From contig CAVWRA010000011.1 in assembly GCA_963757265.1 (NCBI GenBank), forward strand, positions 1 through 64,000: 64,000 nt of DNA. The letters run 5' to 3'. Within the stretch, counting starts at the first letter, position 1; every line of letters begins with the position of its first letter. Below are positions 8,347 through 17,195 of the stretch, in pieces. This DNA is from CAIVVT01 sp963757265. Lineage in GTDB: Bacteria > Acidobacteriota > Terriglobia > Bryobacterales > Bryobacteraceae. The translations under genes were made by a program, and so were the position numbers. The notes under the pieces were generated by a model. The model made no database searches and was not told the DNA's origin. It saw nothing but the letters and a program-made list of their open reading frames with translations.

Positions 8347-8745
8347 TCAGTGCAAAATCATCCAGGAGGTGCCGAACTTGTCCCTGAGCATCGCGAAGTG
8401 GGCGGCGAAGAAGGTCTTCTGCAGCGGGATGAAGATCTGGCCGCCATCGGCCAGCAGGGCATAAACGCGCTCCGCCTCGTCGTTGCTGTCGAGGGTCAGG
8501 GAAAGATAGGCGCTGCGCATGGGCTGAAAACGCTCCGGCGGAACGTCGGATCCCATGAGCTCCGTCTCTCCCAGCTGCATGCGGATGTGCAGGATGGCGT
8601 GCTTCTGGTCGGCGGGAACATTCTCGGGATTGGGCTGTTCGCCGTAGGTCATGATAAACGTGATTTTCCCGCCCAGGTGCTGCTCGTAGAAATGGAACGC
8701 CTGCGCGCAGTTGCCGCCGAAGTTGAGATAGGTGTGCAGCTTCAT
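8347..8745 (-). CDS. VOC family protein, PhnB-like
   Basis: A 132-residue glyoxalase/bleomycin-resistance (VOC) fold protein: MKLHTYLNFGGNCAQAFHFYEQ, a strand with KITFIMTYGEQP, HAILHIRMQLGETELMGSD, and FGTSWMILH at the end. This is the PhnB/YjdN-like group, often annotated as a demethylubiquinone methyltransferase-like domain; the true role is unknown. An AAAGGA site lies upstream of the ATG at 8745. It stands alone between unrelated genes. Confidence 0.8.
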   Translation of the reverse strand: MKLHTYLNFGGNCAQAFHFYEQHLGGKITFIMTYGEQPNPENVPADQKHAILHIRMQLGETELMGSDVPPERFQPMRSAYLSLTLDSNDEAERVYALLADGGQIFIPLQKTFFAAHFAMLRDKFGTSWMILH

Positions 8746-8933
8746 GGAGTGGTTGGTCCTTTCCTGTAATGGTGCTTGGAATTGGAACGTGATCCAGCCG
8801 GACGGAATGCAGGATCGCGGTCTCCCCGGAGCGCTCCGGGAGGGTCAGGTCCCTGCGTGCCCAGCATTGCGAAACAGTATACGACGGACCGGCGGAGGAG
8901 TGGATGATGCGGTCCGCTGAGCGGGGCAGCGGG

Positions 8934-10691
8934 CTAAGCGGAGGCCGGTCCGGCGGCGCGCGCCAGGGTCGCGGGACGGGCCGGCGCGCTGCGCCGCATC
9001 AGCCGGGGCAGCAGAATCAGCCCGCCGCCGAAAAAGATCAGCGAACCGAACAGCGTCCAGGAGCGGCCCTGCTGCAGGTCCTCGGCCAGCAACTTGAACC
9101 CCGCCAGGCCCATCAGTGGATACGCCAGCCGCCGCAGCTCACGCCGTCCGCTCCAGGCCATCCCCAGCGCCACCGCCGTCAGCATGGCCGAGCGCAACGG
9201 CGGCGCGCTCATCCAACCCGCTAGCACGCCCATGGCGCCCCATGAGGCCAGCGCCGCCGCCAGCGTAACCTCCACGGCGTCGGTCCAACCTCCGGCGCGC
9301 CGGCGCTCCCGCGCCGCCAGCGCGGCGTAGCATAGCGCCGCGCCCAACAGCGCCAACGCGTAGGCCGGCTGCACCGCGCCTTCCACTCCGGCGCCGGTGC
9401 GGATGATCCGTTCCGTGGCCCGCGGCACCATGCCCGCCAGGCCCACCGCCAGCAGCAGGTAGGCGCCGGCGTGCAGCCGCAGCGTGGAGCGGTCCTTCAG
9501 GAACTCCGCCGCCAGCGCGGCGACCGCCAGGCCCGAAAAGACCGCCGCCGCGCCCCAGCCGGTCAACAGAACTTCGCAGCCGGTCACCACCAGCAGCATG
9601 GCGAACGTCGAATAAGCATAGAAGTTGCGGCTTCCGCCGCCCCGGTTCTCGAGCGAGGCGAACGACACGAGGTAACACACCGCTCCCGCCGCCAGGCAGA
9701 ATACGCCCACGCCCCACATGCCGCTCTGAGCCGCGCCGGCCACCCTCAGCGCCCCGCCCACCGCAATCACGAACGCCATGGCCGCCTGCGCGATCTCAAA
9801 GCCCGTCACGTTCAAGCCGCGCAGCAGCGTGCGGTCGATGGTGCTGCTCAGGTAAATCGTCAGCAGCGCCAGTTGCAGCCCCAGCAGGACGCCCGTCGGC
9901 GGAGCCAGCGCCGGCGCCAGCGTCACCAGAACCAGGGTGAAGTCCGCCGCCAGCGCCACTACCCAGCGCAGGCCCAGCCAGTGGTCGCGGCAGGCCGCGA
10001 ACTCCGTCGCCGCCGCCATCGCCAGCACCGACACGGCCCACACGGTGGCATCGTGCGTCTCGCGAAACAGCGCCATGGCCGTCACCAGGCCGGCCACCGT
10101 GGCGATCCAGGCGATGGGGGTGAGATTCCGCCGCCAGCCGATGGCCAGCCCGAACACCGTGAAACAGACCGCGACGGCCGACGCCGCCGTTGCCGAGATG
10201 AGGTGGAAGCTGACCGTCATCTCCCACAGCATCGGCACCATGATCAGCGCCGCCGTGAGGCCGTGAATGATGCTGAACATGGGCCGCTCGGAGGCCCGAT
10301 GCGCCGCCAGAAACAGCCACCACGCGGCATACAGGACGCCCAGCCCCACGCCCAGAAGACCCGGCAGGTAGCCCGACTCCGTCAGCGCCCGCAACAGGTA
10401 GGCGCCCGCAATCCCCATCAGCCCCCACCCGAACAGCGGCACCAGGCCCGCGGCCCACTCCGCGCTTTCCACGCCGGCCGCGCCCGGCATCTCCAGAGCC
10501 GCCACACTCGGTTGGAGATCTGCTGGCGCGTGCGGCTGCGCCGGCTCTTCCACCCGCAGCTGCGCCTGGCCCGCGGCGGGCTCCGCCGCCGCGCTCCGCT
10601 CCAGGTGCGCCACGCGCCTCCGCAGCTCGTCCAGCGCCTGGCTCAACTCCTCGACGCGCGCCCGCAGCGCCGCATCATGAGGCGCCTCCAT
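8934..10691 (-). CDS. Large multi-pass membrane protein, DUF2339-like
   Basis: A 585-residue protein with an N-terminal coiled-coil (LRARVEELSQALDELRRRVAHLE), a proline/alanine-rich linker and then some sixteen hydrophobic segments from WAAGLVPLFGWGLMGIAGAYL to the C-terminus. This architecture matches DUF2339-type membrane proteins, whose role is unknown. The ATG at 10691 has GGAGG seven bases upstream and overlaps the end of the NrfD gene by 17 bp, so it is probably the last gene of the cytochrome-ferredoxin-NrfD operon. Whether it works with that redox complex is not known. Confidence 0.65.
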   Translation of the reverse strand: MEAPHDAALRARVEELSQALDELRRRVAHLERSAAAEPAAGQAQLRVEEPAQPHAPADLQPSVAALEMPGAAGVESAEWAAGLVPLFGWGLMGIAGAYLLRALTESGYLPGLLGVGLGVLYAAWWLFLAAHRASERPMFSIIHGLTAALIMVPMLWEMTVSFHLISATAASAVAVCFTVFGLAIGWRRNLTPIAWIATVAGLVTAMALFRETHDATVWAVSVLAMAAATEFAACRDHWLGLRWVVALAADFTLVLVTLAPALAPPTGVLLGLQLALLTIYLSSTIDRTLLRGLNVTGFEIAQAAMAFVIAVGGALRVAGAAQSGMWGVGVFCLAAGAVCYLVSFASLENRGGGSRNFYAYSTFAMLLVVTGCEVLLTGWGAAAVFSGLAVAALAAEFLKDRSTLRLHAGAYLLLAVGLAGMVPRATERIIRTGAGVEGAVQPAYALALLGAALCYAALAARERRRAGGWTDAVEVTLAAALASWGAMGVLAGWMSAPPLRSAMLTAVALGMAWSGRRELRRLAYPLMGLAGFKLLAEDLQQGRSWTLFGSLIFFGGGLILLPRLMRRSAPARPATLARAAGPASA

Positions 10692-11880
10692 GTTGGCCCT
10701 CCAGCGTCCGGTCACTCACACTCGTCCATGGCGGCAGCAGTTTCACCAGCCCCCACAGAATGACGAACGGCAGAATCATCAGGCCGATGGAGGGCAGCAG
10801 GCCCTCGCGCGTGGCGAAGGCCATCTTGTACGACGTGTAGCCGAGGAAGCTCTTGGAGAACAGTTGCCCGCCGATCACCACGTTCCAGCGCATGGCGAAG
10901 ATCCCGATCAGCGTCAGCGCGCCCGCCACGCCGTACAGCAGCCGGCGCCAGGCCGTGCCCAGCCGCGCCACCTGCGTCAGCGCCAGCAGCGCCAGCGGGA
11001 CGGCCGTGCCCAGGATGATCTGGATCAGCACCTGGGACGTCCACAGCCGCGTGTGCACCATGAAATCGAGGCTCTGGAAAGATTCGTCGGCCTCGTACAT
11101 GCGATGGATCAGGTCCAGCATCTCCAGCGAGAAGTCGATGATGAACGTGTAGAAAAGGTAGCGCGCGATGGTGTCCAGACACGGCATGTCGATCGGCTGG
11201 CGGCGGATCTTCGTTGACGCCATGTATAACAGCATGACCAGCGCGATGCCCGAGACCATCGCCGAAAAGAGGAACACAATCGGCATCAGCGGCGTGGACC
11301 ACCACGGGTTGGCCTTCACCGATCCGAAGATGAACCCGACGTAGCCGTGCAGCAGGAACGCCGACGGAATGCCGATCACGGTGACGATGTAGCCCGTCCG
11401 GTCGTCGATCCGCAGCGCGCGCTCGCTCAGGTTGCTGGACCCCAGCGTCATGGCCTGGTACAACCAGCGCAGCGGAGGGCGCGTAGACTCAGCCAGGCGC
11501 ACGATATCGCGGCGGTAGTCCAGCCAGATTTCCATCACCAGTACGGCCATCAGGTACCACAGGTAGACGAACCCGAACATCGCCATGGCCGAGGTGACGT
11601 GGGGCGTGATGTACATCTCGTAGGAGCGCTCGGGATGGCCCAGGTGCAATTGCAGCGGCAGTGGCGCCACCAGCAGAAACGCCAGCGCCGTCAGCAGCGC
11701 CAGCCGGTAGGTCGGCTTCACCGCCTCCACCCTGAACACGCGCTCCAGCGACGCCAGGATGAATGCGCCGGCCACCAGGCCCGTGATGTATGGGTAGAGG
11801 ACGATCAGAATGCTCCATTGCAGTTCGACTTCATTGGGGTACATGAAGCCCTGCACGCCGTTGACGATCGGTTGCATCAT
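10675..11880 (-). CDS. NrfD/PsrC-family quinone-interacting membrane subunit
   Basis: A 401-residue protein with about nine membrane segments, starting at ATG 11880 (GGAGG five bases upstream) and reading MMQPIVNGVQGFMYPNEVELQW. Features of the NrfD/PsrC family include PYITGLVAGAFILASLERVF, LPLQLHLGHPER and YLWYLMAVLVMEIWLDYR. These subunits bind menaquinone or ubiquinone and pass electrons to or from a partner ferredoxin subunit. Here the ferredoxin and cytochrome genes lie directly upstream. No molybdopterin catalytic subunit is next to it. Confidence 0.85.
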   Translation of the reverse strand: MMQPIVNGVQGFMYPNEVELQWSILIVLYPYITGLVAGAFILASLERVFRVEAVKPTYRLALLTALAFLLVAPLPLQLHLGHPERSYEMYITPHVTSAMAMFGFVYLWYLMAVLVMEIWLDYRRDIVRLAESTRPPLRWLYQAMTLGSSNLSERALRIDDRTGYIVTVIGIPSAFLLHGYVGFIFGSVKANPWWSTPLMPIVFLFSAMVSGIALVMLLYMASTKIRRQPIDMPCLDTIARYLFYTFIIDFSLEMLDLIHRMYEADESFQSLDFMVHTRLWTSQVLIQIILGTAVPLALLALTQVARLGTAWRRLLYGVAGALTLIGIFAMRWNVVIGGQLFSKSFLGYTSYKMAFATREGLLPSIGLMILPFVILWGLVKLLPPWTSVSDRTLEGQHGGAS

Positions 11881-11897
11881 CTCCGCCTCCAGCCTCC

Positions 11898-12629
11898 TTA
11901 TCGAACCGCCTCGTCGAGGTCCTTGTAGTAGACCTTCGCGCCCGTCGCCATGTACGGCTTTAGCACCTGCACGCTGTTGGTCCGCAGGAATTCGTGGATC
12001 GGATCCTTCGGGTTCTTCAGGTCGGCCAGCGTGCGCGCGCCCGTCGGACAGGTTTCGCTGCAGGCCGTGGTCTCGCCTTTGCTGATGCGGTGGTAGCACA
12101 GCGTGCACTTGTCTACCGTCCGCCGGGCCGGATCGATGTAGCGGCAACCATAGGGGCAGGCCTGCACGCAGTAGCGGCAGCCCAGGCAGTAAGTCTTATC
12201 GACCAGCACCAGCCCGTCCGGCGACTCGAACGTCGCCCCCACCGGGCACACCTGCACGCACGGCGAATGGGCGCACTGGTTGCACAGCTTGGGCACGAAA
12301 AAGCTCTTCGCGCCCGGCCGGCCTTTCTCCGGGAATCCATCGAAGCCGCCGTTGGGCGAGTCTACCTCCGGACGTTCGGCCGGGTCAGGCGGCACGATGT
12401 AGCGCTCCACCCAAGTGCGGAAGTAGCCCGCCGGCACGCCGTTCTCCTTGGCGCAGGCCCGCACGCAATTGCCGCAGCCAATGCACTTTTCGATGTCGAT
12501 GCTCATCGCCCAGTAGTGCTCGGCCATCTCGTATTTCGACGTCTCGGCCGTCTCCGTCCCGCCTAACCGGTCGAGGAACGCCGCCGCGGCGGGCGTCAGC
12601 AGCAACAGTCTTCTGCGCGTCATGCTCAT
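11898..12629 (-). CDS. Four-cluster [4Fe-4S] ferredoxin subunit (HybA/NrfC/PsrB-like)
   Basis: A 243-residue protein starting at ATG 12629 with GGGAGG upstream. It opens with RRR and a hydrophobic stretch (LLLLTPAAAAFLDRLGG), a Tat-like export signal without a perfect second half. Four cysteine sets are complete: CIGCGNCVRAC, CNQCAHSPCVQVCP, CLGCRYCVQACPYGC, and CTLCYHRI...CSETCP. This is the electron-transfer subunit typical of NrfD-type complexes, placed on the outer face of the membrane. It sits 14 bp after the cytochrome gene and 17 bp before NrfD, so the three are surely one operon. Confidence 0.85.
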   Translation of the reverse strand: MSMTRRRLLLLTPAAAAFLDRLGGTETAETSKYEMAEHYWAMSIDIEKCIGCGNCVRACAKENGVPAGYFRTWVERYIVPPDPAERPEVDSPNGGFDGFPEKGRPGAKSFFVPKLCNQCAHSPCVQVCPVGATFESPDGLVLVDKTYCLGCRYCVQACPYGCRYIDPARRTVDKCTLCYHRISKGETTACSETCPTGARTLADLKNPKDPIHEFLRTNSVQVLKPYMATGAKVYYKDLDEAVR

Positions 12630-12643
12630 TGCGTCGCCTCCCT

Positions 12644-13096
12644 TCATCCGATCGGCAACGGCCGGTGCGCCTTGTGGCACGTAGTGCACTCCGCGCCGCC
12701 CGAATGCTCCTCCGCCTCCACCTGCGGGAAGCCCTTGGGCTTGGCCGAGTTCGCCTGGTGGCACACCGGACACAGCTCGTGCGCCACTGGCAGCACCGGT
12801 TTGTACGTGCTCGAGTCGTTGGCGTGCTGACCCTGCGCCCCGTGGCAGGCTTCGCAGCCCACCTTGGCGTGCTTGCCCGACTGCAGCGTCTTGAACTCCT
12901 CTTCGTGGCACATCTCGCACGTGGTGCGCCCGGCGTGGATCATCGGCAGTTTCCTGATCTCCTCCATCGCGGCGGGCCGGAAGAATCCGTACTTGCCGAA
13001 CCCCGGCGGCACGAGCGCGTGGCGGATCAGCAGGAACAGCAAGGTCCCGGCCGCGAAGAGCCCCGCCAGTCTGAGCAGATGGGCTACATCTTTCAT
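12644..13096 (-). CDS. Membrane-anchored tetraheme cytochrome c
   Basis: A 150-residue protein with an N-terminal membrane anchor (LLRLAGLFAAGTLLFLLIRHALV) and four CxxCH heme sites: CEMCH, CEACH, CPVCH and CTTCH. Extra histidines between them (HAKVG, HANDSS, HELC, HSGG) could be second axial ligands. It is the first gene of the operon with the ferredoxin and NrfD subunits. Together they would link the quinone pool to a periplasmic electron carrier. The exact partner enzyme is not visible. Confidence 0.85.
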   Translation of the reverse strand: MKDVAHLLRLAGLFAAGTLLFLLIRHALVPPGFGKYGFFRPAAMEEIRKLPMIHAGRTTCEMCHEEEFKTLQSGKHAKVGCEACHGAQGQHANDSSTYKPVLPVAHELCPVCHQANSAKPKGFPQVEAEEHSGGAECTTCHKAHRPLPIG

Positions 13097-13383
13097 GGAA
13101 GTTACTAACTCTCCGTCACTTGACTCCCCCTAAGCTCAGCAATTGAAAGGCCAGCGCGCCAAATCACGCTAAACAGACCTGCAATGGCTATTCTTCCCAA
13201 ATTAGTGCGGGAAATCACCCGCGCCGCGCACCCAACTGGGTCTCCTGTACGCACATCCCCGCCCCGGCCGAGGGGGCGCTGGAGGCCGTCTGTGTTCCAG
13301 GAGACCGATTGTGACGAGTGGCCTGTCGCAAAGAAATCGTTAGCGCAGCCAACTCACAGTCGCGGCTGTGCAAGCTGCTGCGG

Positions 13384-15024
13384 CTACCGCTCGAGCCGCT
13401 CGAAGAGGCCGATGGCGGGCGCCTGAGGCGCGGGGACGTACTCCAACACCGCTCCTTGCCGCCGTAGCCTGGCGACCAGCCGGGCGACGGGAATCTGCTG
13501 CACCGGCGTGTGGCCGGAAATGGCCAGCGCCGCGGCGACTCCGGCGGCCTGGCCGAGGATCATGTATTGCGGTTCCATGCGGGCCGAGGAGTAGGCCACA
13601 TGGGAGGCGGAAAAGGCTACTGGAACCAGCAGGTTTTCAGCCTCGGCGCGCTGGGGCAGCATGATCCGGTAGGGCAGCTGATAGGGCTTCACCGGGACTT
13701 GCATATCACCCTCGTTGCGCACCAAGCCGCGCGCATCGACGATCCGCTCCACATTGTGGGAATCGCTATTGTAGGAGCCCATGCCGACCGGGTCGGGCTT
13801 GGTCAGCTCGGTCTGCAGGTCCTTTTGCACCAGGACGTACTCGCCGGTCATGCGGCGCGATTCGCGGATGTAAAGCTGGTGCGGCCAGTGGCCGGTGTCG
13901 GTGAACTCGTCCCGGCACAGGCCCCAGCGGTTGGCTTCCTGGCGCAGGCCTTCGGGCACCTGCGGATCGTTGGCCAGGAAATAGAAGAAGCCCTGGATGT
14001 AGTCCTTGTGCTCGCGCCAGATTTGCGCCCGGCGGGCGTAGCCGGCCTGCGGATAGTCCCAACTGCCGCCGATGTAATCGGTGGAGAAAGCGCCATTGTT
14101 GTTGATATCGGCCTTGCCGTTGGGGATGCGGTTGACCTTGATCACCGAGTCGAGCTCGGGCACGCGGCCCTCGGCCTGAACGCGTGCTGCCAGCAGGCGG
14201 GCAAACAGGGCATAGCGCCGCGGATCGTAGCCCTCGGGCGGAGTGAACGCGACACGGTTTTCCGGAACCTCGGAGAAGCACATGCGGTAGTTGTAGGCCT
14301 GCACCGCTTTGTCGGCCGTCCCGGGCGCGGGCGGGATGCGTGTCGAGATTTCGGGCCACAGTTGGCCGTTGGAATCCCGGGCCGGCACGTTGACCAGGAA
14401 CTGGTGCATGGGCGTGCGGGCGCGCACGCCGGCCAGGGTCTCGCCGTATTGCGCGCTGCTCTCGCGGCCCCAGGTGTACGTGACACCGGCCTGCGCCATG
14501 AGGTCGCCCTCATAGCTGCTGTCGATGAAAATCCTGGCTGTGAAAGATGCGCCATTCTCCAGGCGGATCTCCTCCACGTGGTTGCCGCGCTTGCGCACGC
14601 CGTCGTGCTCGCGCAGGCGGTGGTTCTCGAACACTGCGACGCCGGCTTGTTGCAGCATCTCGCGCAGGATCGCCTCGGCCACGTGGGGCTCGGGATACCA
14701 GGCGGCGTCATTGCCGTAGCGCTGCATGCCGTAGTGCCGGCCCACGCGTTGATAGAACTCGAAGGCGTAGCCGCCGATCACTTCCTTCTTCCCGAAGTCG
14801 GTCAGGCCAAGTCCGCCGGAAACCATCCCGCCGATGTGCGTTCCGGGCTCGAGCAGAGCGGTTTTCAGCCCTTCGCGGGCGGCGCTGACCGCGGCGATGA
14901 CGCCGCCCGCGGTGCCGCCATAGACGACGACATCGAAGTTCTCCGTAGCACTGAAAGAGGCACAGGCGCAGGCGACGAACAGGAGCGCGGTGCGCAGGGG
15001 CCGGGATACCGGTTGTGACAGCAT
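13384..15024 (-). CDS. Secreted FAD-dependent oxidoreductase (FAD_oxidored family)
   Basis: A 546-residue protein. From ATG 15024 it has a signal peptide (MLSQPVSRPLRTALLFVACACASFSA), then an FAD-binding Rossmann motif (FDVVVYGGTAGGVIAAVSAAREG), the family segment GGMVSGGLGLTDFG, and a C-terminal FAD loop with ENLLVPVAFSASHVAYSSARMEPQYMILGQAAG. Such proteins are abundant in acidobacteria and planctomycetes and are thought to act on carbohydrate-like substrates, but the substrate is unknown. A TAGAAT box (15036-15041) lies 11 nt upstream of the start. The DUF1080 gene lies upstream on the same strand. Confidence 0.85.
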   Translation of the reverse strand: MLSQPVSRPLRTALLFVACACASFSATENFDVVVYGGTAGGVIAAVSAAREGLKTALLEPGTHIGGMVSGGLGLTDFGKKEVIGGYAFEFYQRVGRHYGMQRYGNDAAWYPEPHVAEAILREMLQQAGVAVFENHRLREHDGVRKRGNHVEEIRLENGASFTARIFIDSSYEGDLMAQAGVTYTWGRESSAQYGETLAGVRARTPMHQFLVNVPARDSNGQLWPEISTRIPPAPGTADKAVQAYNYRMCFSEVPENRVAFTPPEGYDPRRYALFARLLAARVQAEGRVPELDSVIKVNRIPNGKADINNNGAFSTDYIGGSWDYPQAGYARRAQIWREHKDYIQGFFYFLANDPQVPEGLRQEANRWGLCRDEFTDTGHWPHQLYIRESRRMTGEYVLVQKDLQTELTKPDPVGMGSYNSDSHNVERIVDARGLVRNEGDMQVPVKPYQLPYRIMLPQRAEAENLLVPVAFSASHVAYSSARMEPQYMILGQAAGVAAALAISGHTPVQQIPVARLVARLRRQGAVLEYVPAPQAPAIGLFERLER

Positions 15025-15231
15025 GGGCAGGATCGATTCTACAACCACGGGTCTCGAGTGGTTGCCGGAGCGGACCAGCCGTCCCTGTTCCAGGCCGGCG
15101 AAAACCATTTGTGGGCTCCGCAATCCAGTCTGCCGCCGCCGCGGTGCGCGCCGAATCGATGTTGTCCGGGTCCTTCATGCGGCCCGCGATCTGGAGCGCC
15201 ATCGGCCCCAGGATGATCTCCGCGACCGGCG

Positions 15232-16071
15232 CTAGTCGAGCGGGCGGATTTTGATGTTGCGGTACCAGGCGGCGTCAACGTGGTGTTGCAGCGCGATGGG
15301 GCTCTCGGCGACCGGCTGATCGAGCAGCAGCTTGCGGATGCCGGGGGCTTCGCGCCAGCGGTCCCCGATGGCCTGGCGCACCTCGGGCGCGTTCAGGCTG
15401 GTGTCAACCACCTTGACGCCGTTCAGCCAGTGCTCGACGTGCTTGCCGCGCACGACGATGCGCGAGCTGTTCCACTCGCCCTGCGGGTGATCCTGGAAAC
15501 TCGTCACCGGCGACATGCCGTACAGCGCGGCAGCGCGGTATCTGGCGCCGCGCAGGGCGTCGGGGTGCCGCGCGCTGTCGATCACCTGGTATTCGAAGGC
15601 CACCGGGTACTCTTCGTAGCGGCCGCCCGGGCGCACACTCCGGCGGTCGGAAGGATGGTTCTCATACTCGAACTCAACCTGTTGCTCGTACGGGACGCCG
15701 CGGCGGAGCTTGTCCGCGTCCATGAAGACCAGCGCCTGGATGCGGTACTTCACGCCGCTGTTGGCGCCGGGCGCGACCTTCCAGTCGAAGACCATTTCGA
15801 ATTCGCGGAACTTGCGGGCGCTCATCAGGTCCTCGCGCGTGGCGGCATGGGGCACGGTCTTGAGGCAGCCGTCGGCGACCTCCCAGGCGTGGGCCGGCGG
15901 GTCTTTCAGATTGGGATCCACCCAGCCGTTGAAGGTGCGGCCGTCAAACAGCAGGATCCAGCCGTCGCGCTGCTCGGCGGGTGTGAGTGTGTTGAGCGAT
16001 TGGGCGCCGGCGGCCGGGACGAGTGCGGCGGCGAGGAAGAGTGCGAGGTGCGTGGCGCGCATAAAAGTCAT
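15232..16071 (-). CDS. Secreted DUF1080 (3-keto-disaccharide hydrolase-like) protein
   Basis: A 279-residue protein with a signal peptide (THLALFLAAALVPAAGAQ). The mature part shows the DUF1080 hallmarks: DGWILLFDGRTFNGW near the start, EFEMVFDWKVAPGANSGVKYR, EYQVIDSARHPD, and WNSSRIVVRGKHVEHWLNGVKV. The fold is a concanavalin-like beta sandwich; several members hydrolyse 3-keto-glycosides. It lies 207 bp upstream of the secreted FAD oxidoreductase, a pairing that fits oxidation and cleavage of sugars at the cell surface (inference). Confidence 0.85.
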   Translation of the reverse strand: MTFMRATHLALFLAAALVPAAGAQSLNTLTPAEQRDGWILLFDGRTFNGWVDPNLKDPPAHAWEVADGCLKTVPHAATREDLMSARKFREFEMVFDWKVAPGANSGVKYRIQALVFMDADKLRRGVPYEQQVEFEYENHPSDRRSVRPGGRYEEYPVAFEYQVIDSARHPDALRGARYRAAALYGMSPVTSFQDHPQGEWNSSRIVVRGKHVEHWLNGVKVVDTSLNAPEVRQAIGDRWREAPGIRKLLLDQPVAESPIALQHHVDAAWYRNIKIRPLD

Positions 16072-16140
16072 GCGGCGGAGCGGGAAGCGGCGCTCCGCCG
16101 GCGTGTGACCGACTGGATCCTAGCAGTCCTCAGTTGCGGC

Positions 16141-16671
16141 TTAGTGAACCATGAGCGGGACGCTGATGCCGGTGGTTTCCCAGACGATCTTCAGCGTGCC
16201 GTTCTGTCCGCTCCCCGGCTCGATGGAGATGGTCAACTGCTCGACGGGCGAGGAGAGCTTCTCCACGGCCACTTTGATCTGGCCCAGGTCCTGGGCCTTG
16301 TTCTTGTCGTAGTCGAACGCGCCCCAGGTCTTGGCCACTTTGTTTAGAATCACCGTCCATTCGTTTTCGCCGGGGATGGTGAACAGGGCGTAAGTGCCCG
16401 CCGGCACGTGCAGCGAACCGAACATCAGGTCGCTGGTGGTAGTGAACGTAGTGGCCTCGTCGGCACCGGTGCGCCAGACTTTGCCATAGGGCTCGTGGCC
16501 GCCGAGCATTTTGCGGCCCTTGAGGTACGGACGGCCGTATTCCACAGTGATGGTCGCGCCGCCGACGGTGGCGGAAGTTTTTTCATGCGGGCTCTGGCGC
16601 TGGGCGCAAGCGAGCTGCACGCTCGCGAGCAGCAGTGCCAGCGGAGCCAGGACGAGCACAAGCTTTCTCAT
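16141..16671 (-). CDS. Exported DUF2911 protein
   Basis: A 176-residue protein with a signal peptide (LVLVLAPLALLLASVQLACAQ) and the DUF2911 pattern: SPHEKTSATVGGATITVEYGRPYLKGR, VWRTGADEATTF, VPAGTYALFTIPGENEWTVILNK and WGAFDYD. The family is widespread in acidobacteria and Bacteroidota, with no known function. A G-rich ribosome site (GGGGGG) lies about 11 nt upstream, and a TACACT box on the minus strand at 16699-16704 is a plausible -10. Confidence 0.85.
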   Translation of the reverse strand: MRKLVLVLAPLALLLASVQLACAQRQSPHEKTSATVGGATITVEYGRPYLKGRKMLGGHEPYGKVWRTGADEATTFTTTSDLMFGSLHVPAGTYALFTIPGENEWTVILNKVAKTWGAFDYDKNKAQDLGQIKVAVEKLSSPVEQLTISIEPGSGQNGTLKIVWETTGISVPLMVH

Positions 16672-16760
16672 TGGCTAACTACCCCCCTTCGTTAGGGTAG
16701 TGTAGCAGCCGGGCGGGCGGGGCGGGGCGGGAAAAGAGTGGAGTCCGGCCGGGTCACGGC

Positions 16761-16766
16761 TATAAT
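16761..16766 (+). promoter_or_regulatory. TATAAT -10 box of the 16.8-kb lipoprotein gene
   Basis: A perfect TATAAT ends 6 nt before the GTG start at 16773. With a usual -10 to start-site distance the transcript would begin at or within a base or two of the start codon, so it would be leaderless. No Shine-Dalgarno is present. Confidence 0.5.
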
Positions 16767-16772
16767 CGATAT

Positions 16773-17195
16773 GTGAAACTGACCCTTATCGTTTGTACTG
16801 TGCTGGCGGTGGTGTCGCTGGGCGGCTGCCGCAAGAATCTCCAAACCAATGACGCCGTGCGGCAAGGCGTTATGAATTACCTGTCGCAGAACAAGAACCT
16901 GTCGTTGAACATGATGGACATCGAGTTGAAGGAGGTTAAGTTCCACGACCAGGAGGCCGACGCGGTGGTGCTGTTCAAGCCCAAGGGCGGCGACCCGGCG
17001 AGCGGCATGAGCATGCGCTACACGCTGGAGCAGCAGAACGGAGCGTGGGTGGTGAAAAAGAAGGCCGACAGCGGGGCGCACGGGGCGGCGGCGATGCCGC
17101 GGCCGTCGATGCCGTTGCCGTCGCAGAGCGGAGCGCTGCCGCCGGGCCATCCAGGGACCGGCGGAGGGGCGGCGCCGCCGGAGACGAAGAAGTGA
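16773..17195 (+). CDS. Small lipoprotein of unknown function
   Basis: A 140-residue protein starting with GTG (MKLTLIVCTVLAVVSLGGCRKN); the lipobox LGGC places the acylated cysteine at residue 19. The middle is a compact domain (NYLSQNKNLSLNMMDIELKEVKF, then YTLEQQNGAWVVKKK), and the tail is low-complexity, rich in Pro, Gly, Ala and Ser. The stop overlaps the GTG start of the next gene, so the two are co-transcribed. No family is recognised with confidence. Confidence 0.75.
   Translation: MKLTLIVCTVLAVVSLGGCRKNLQTNDAVRQGVMNYLSQNKNLSLNMMDIELKEVKFHDQEADAVVLFKPKGGDPASGMSMRYTLEQQNGAWVVKKKADSGAHGAAAMPRPSMPLPSQSGALPPGHPGTGGGAAPPETKK

Noticed and set aside
13510..15018. Plus-strand open frame of about 500 codons
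   Set aside because: Antisense to the FAD oxidoreductase, with no protein motifs.
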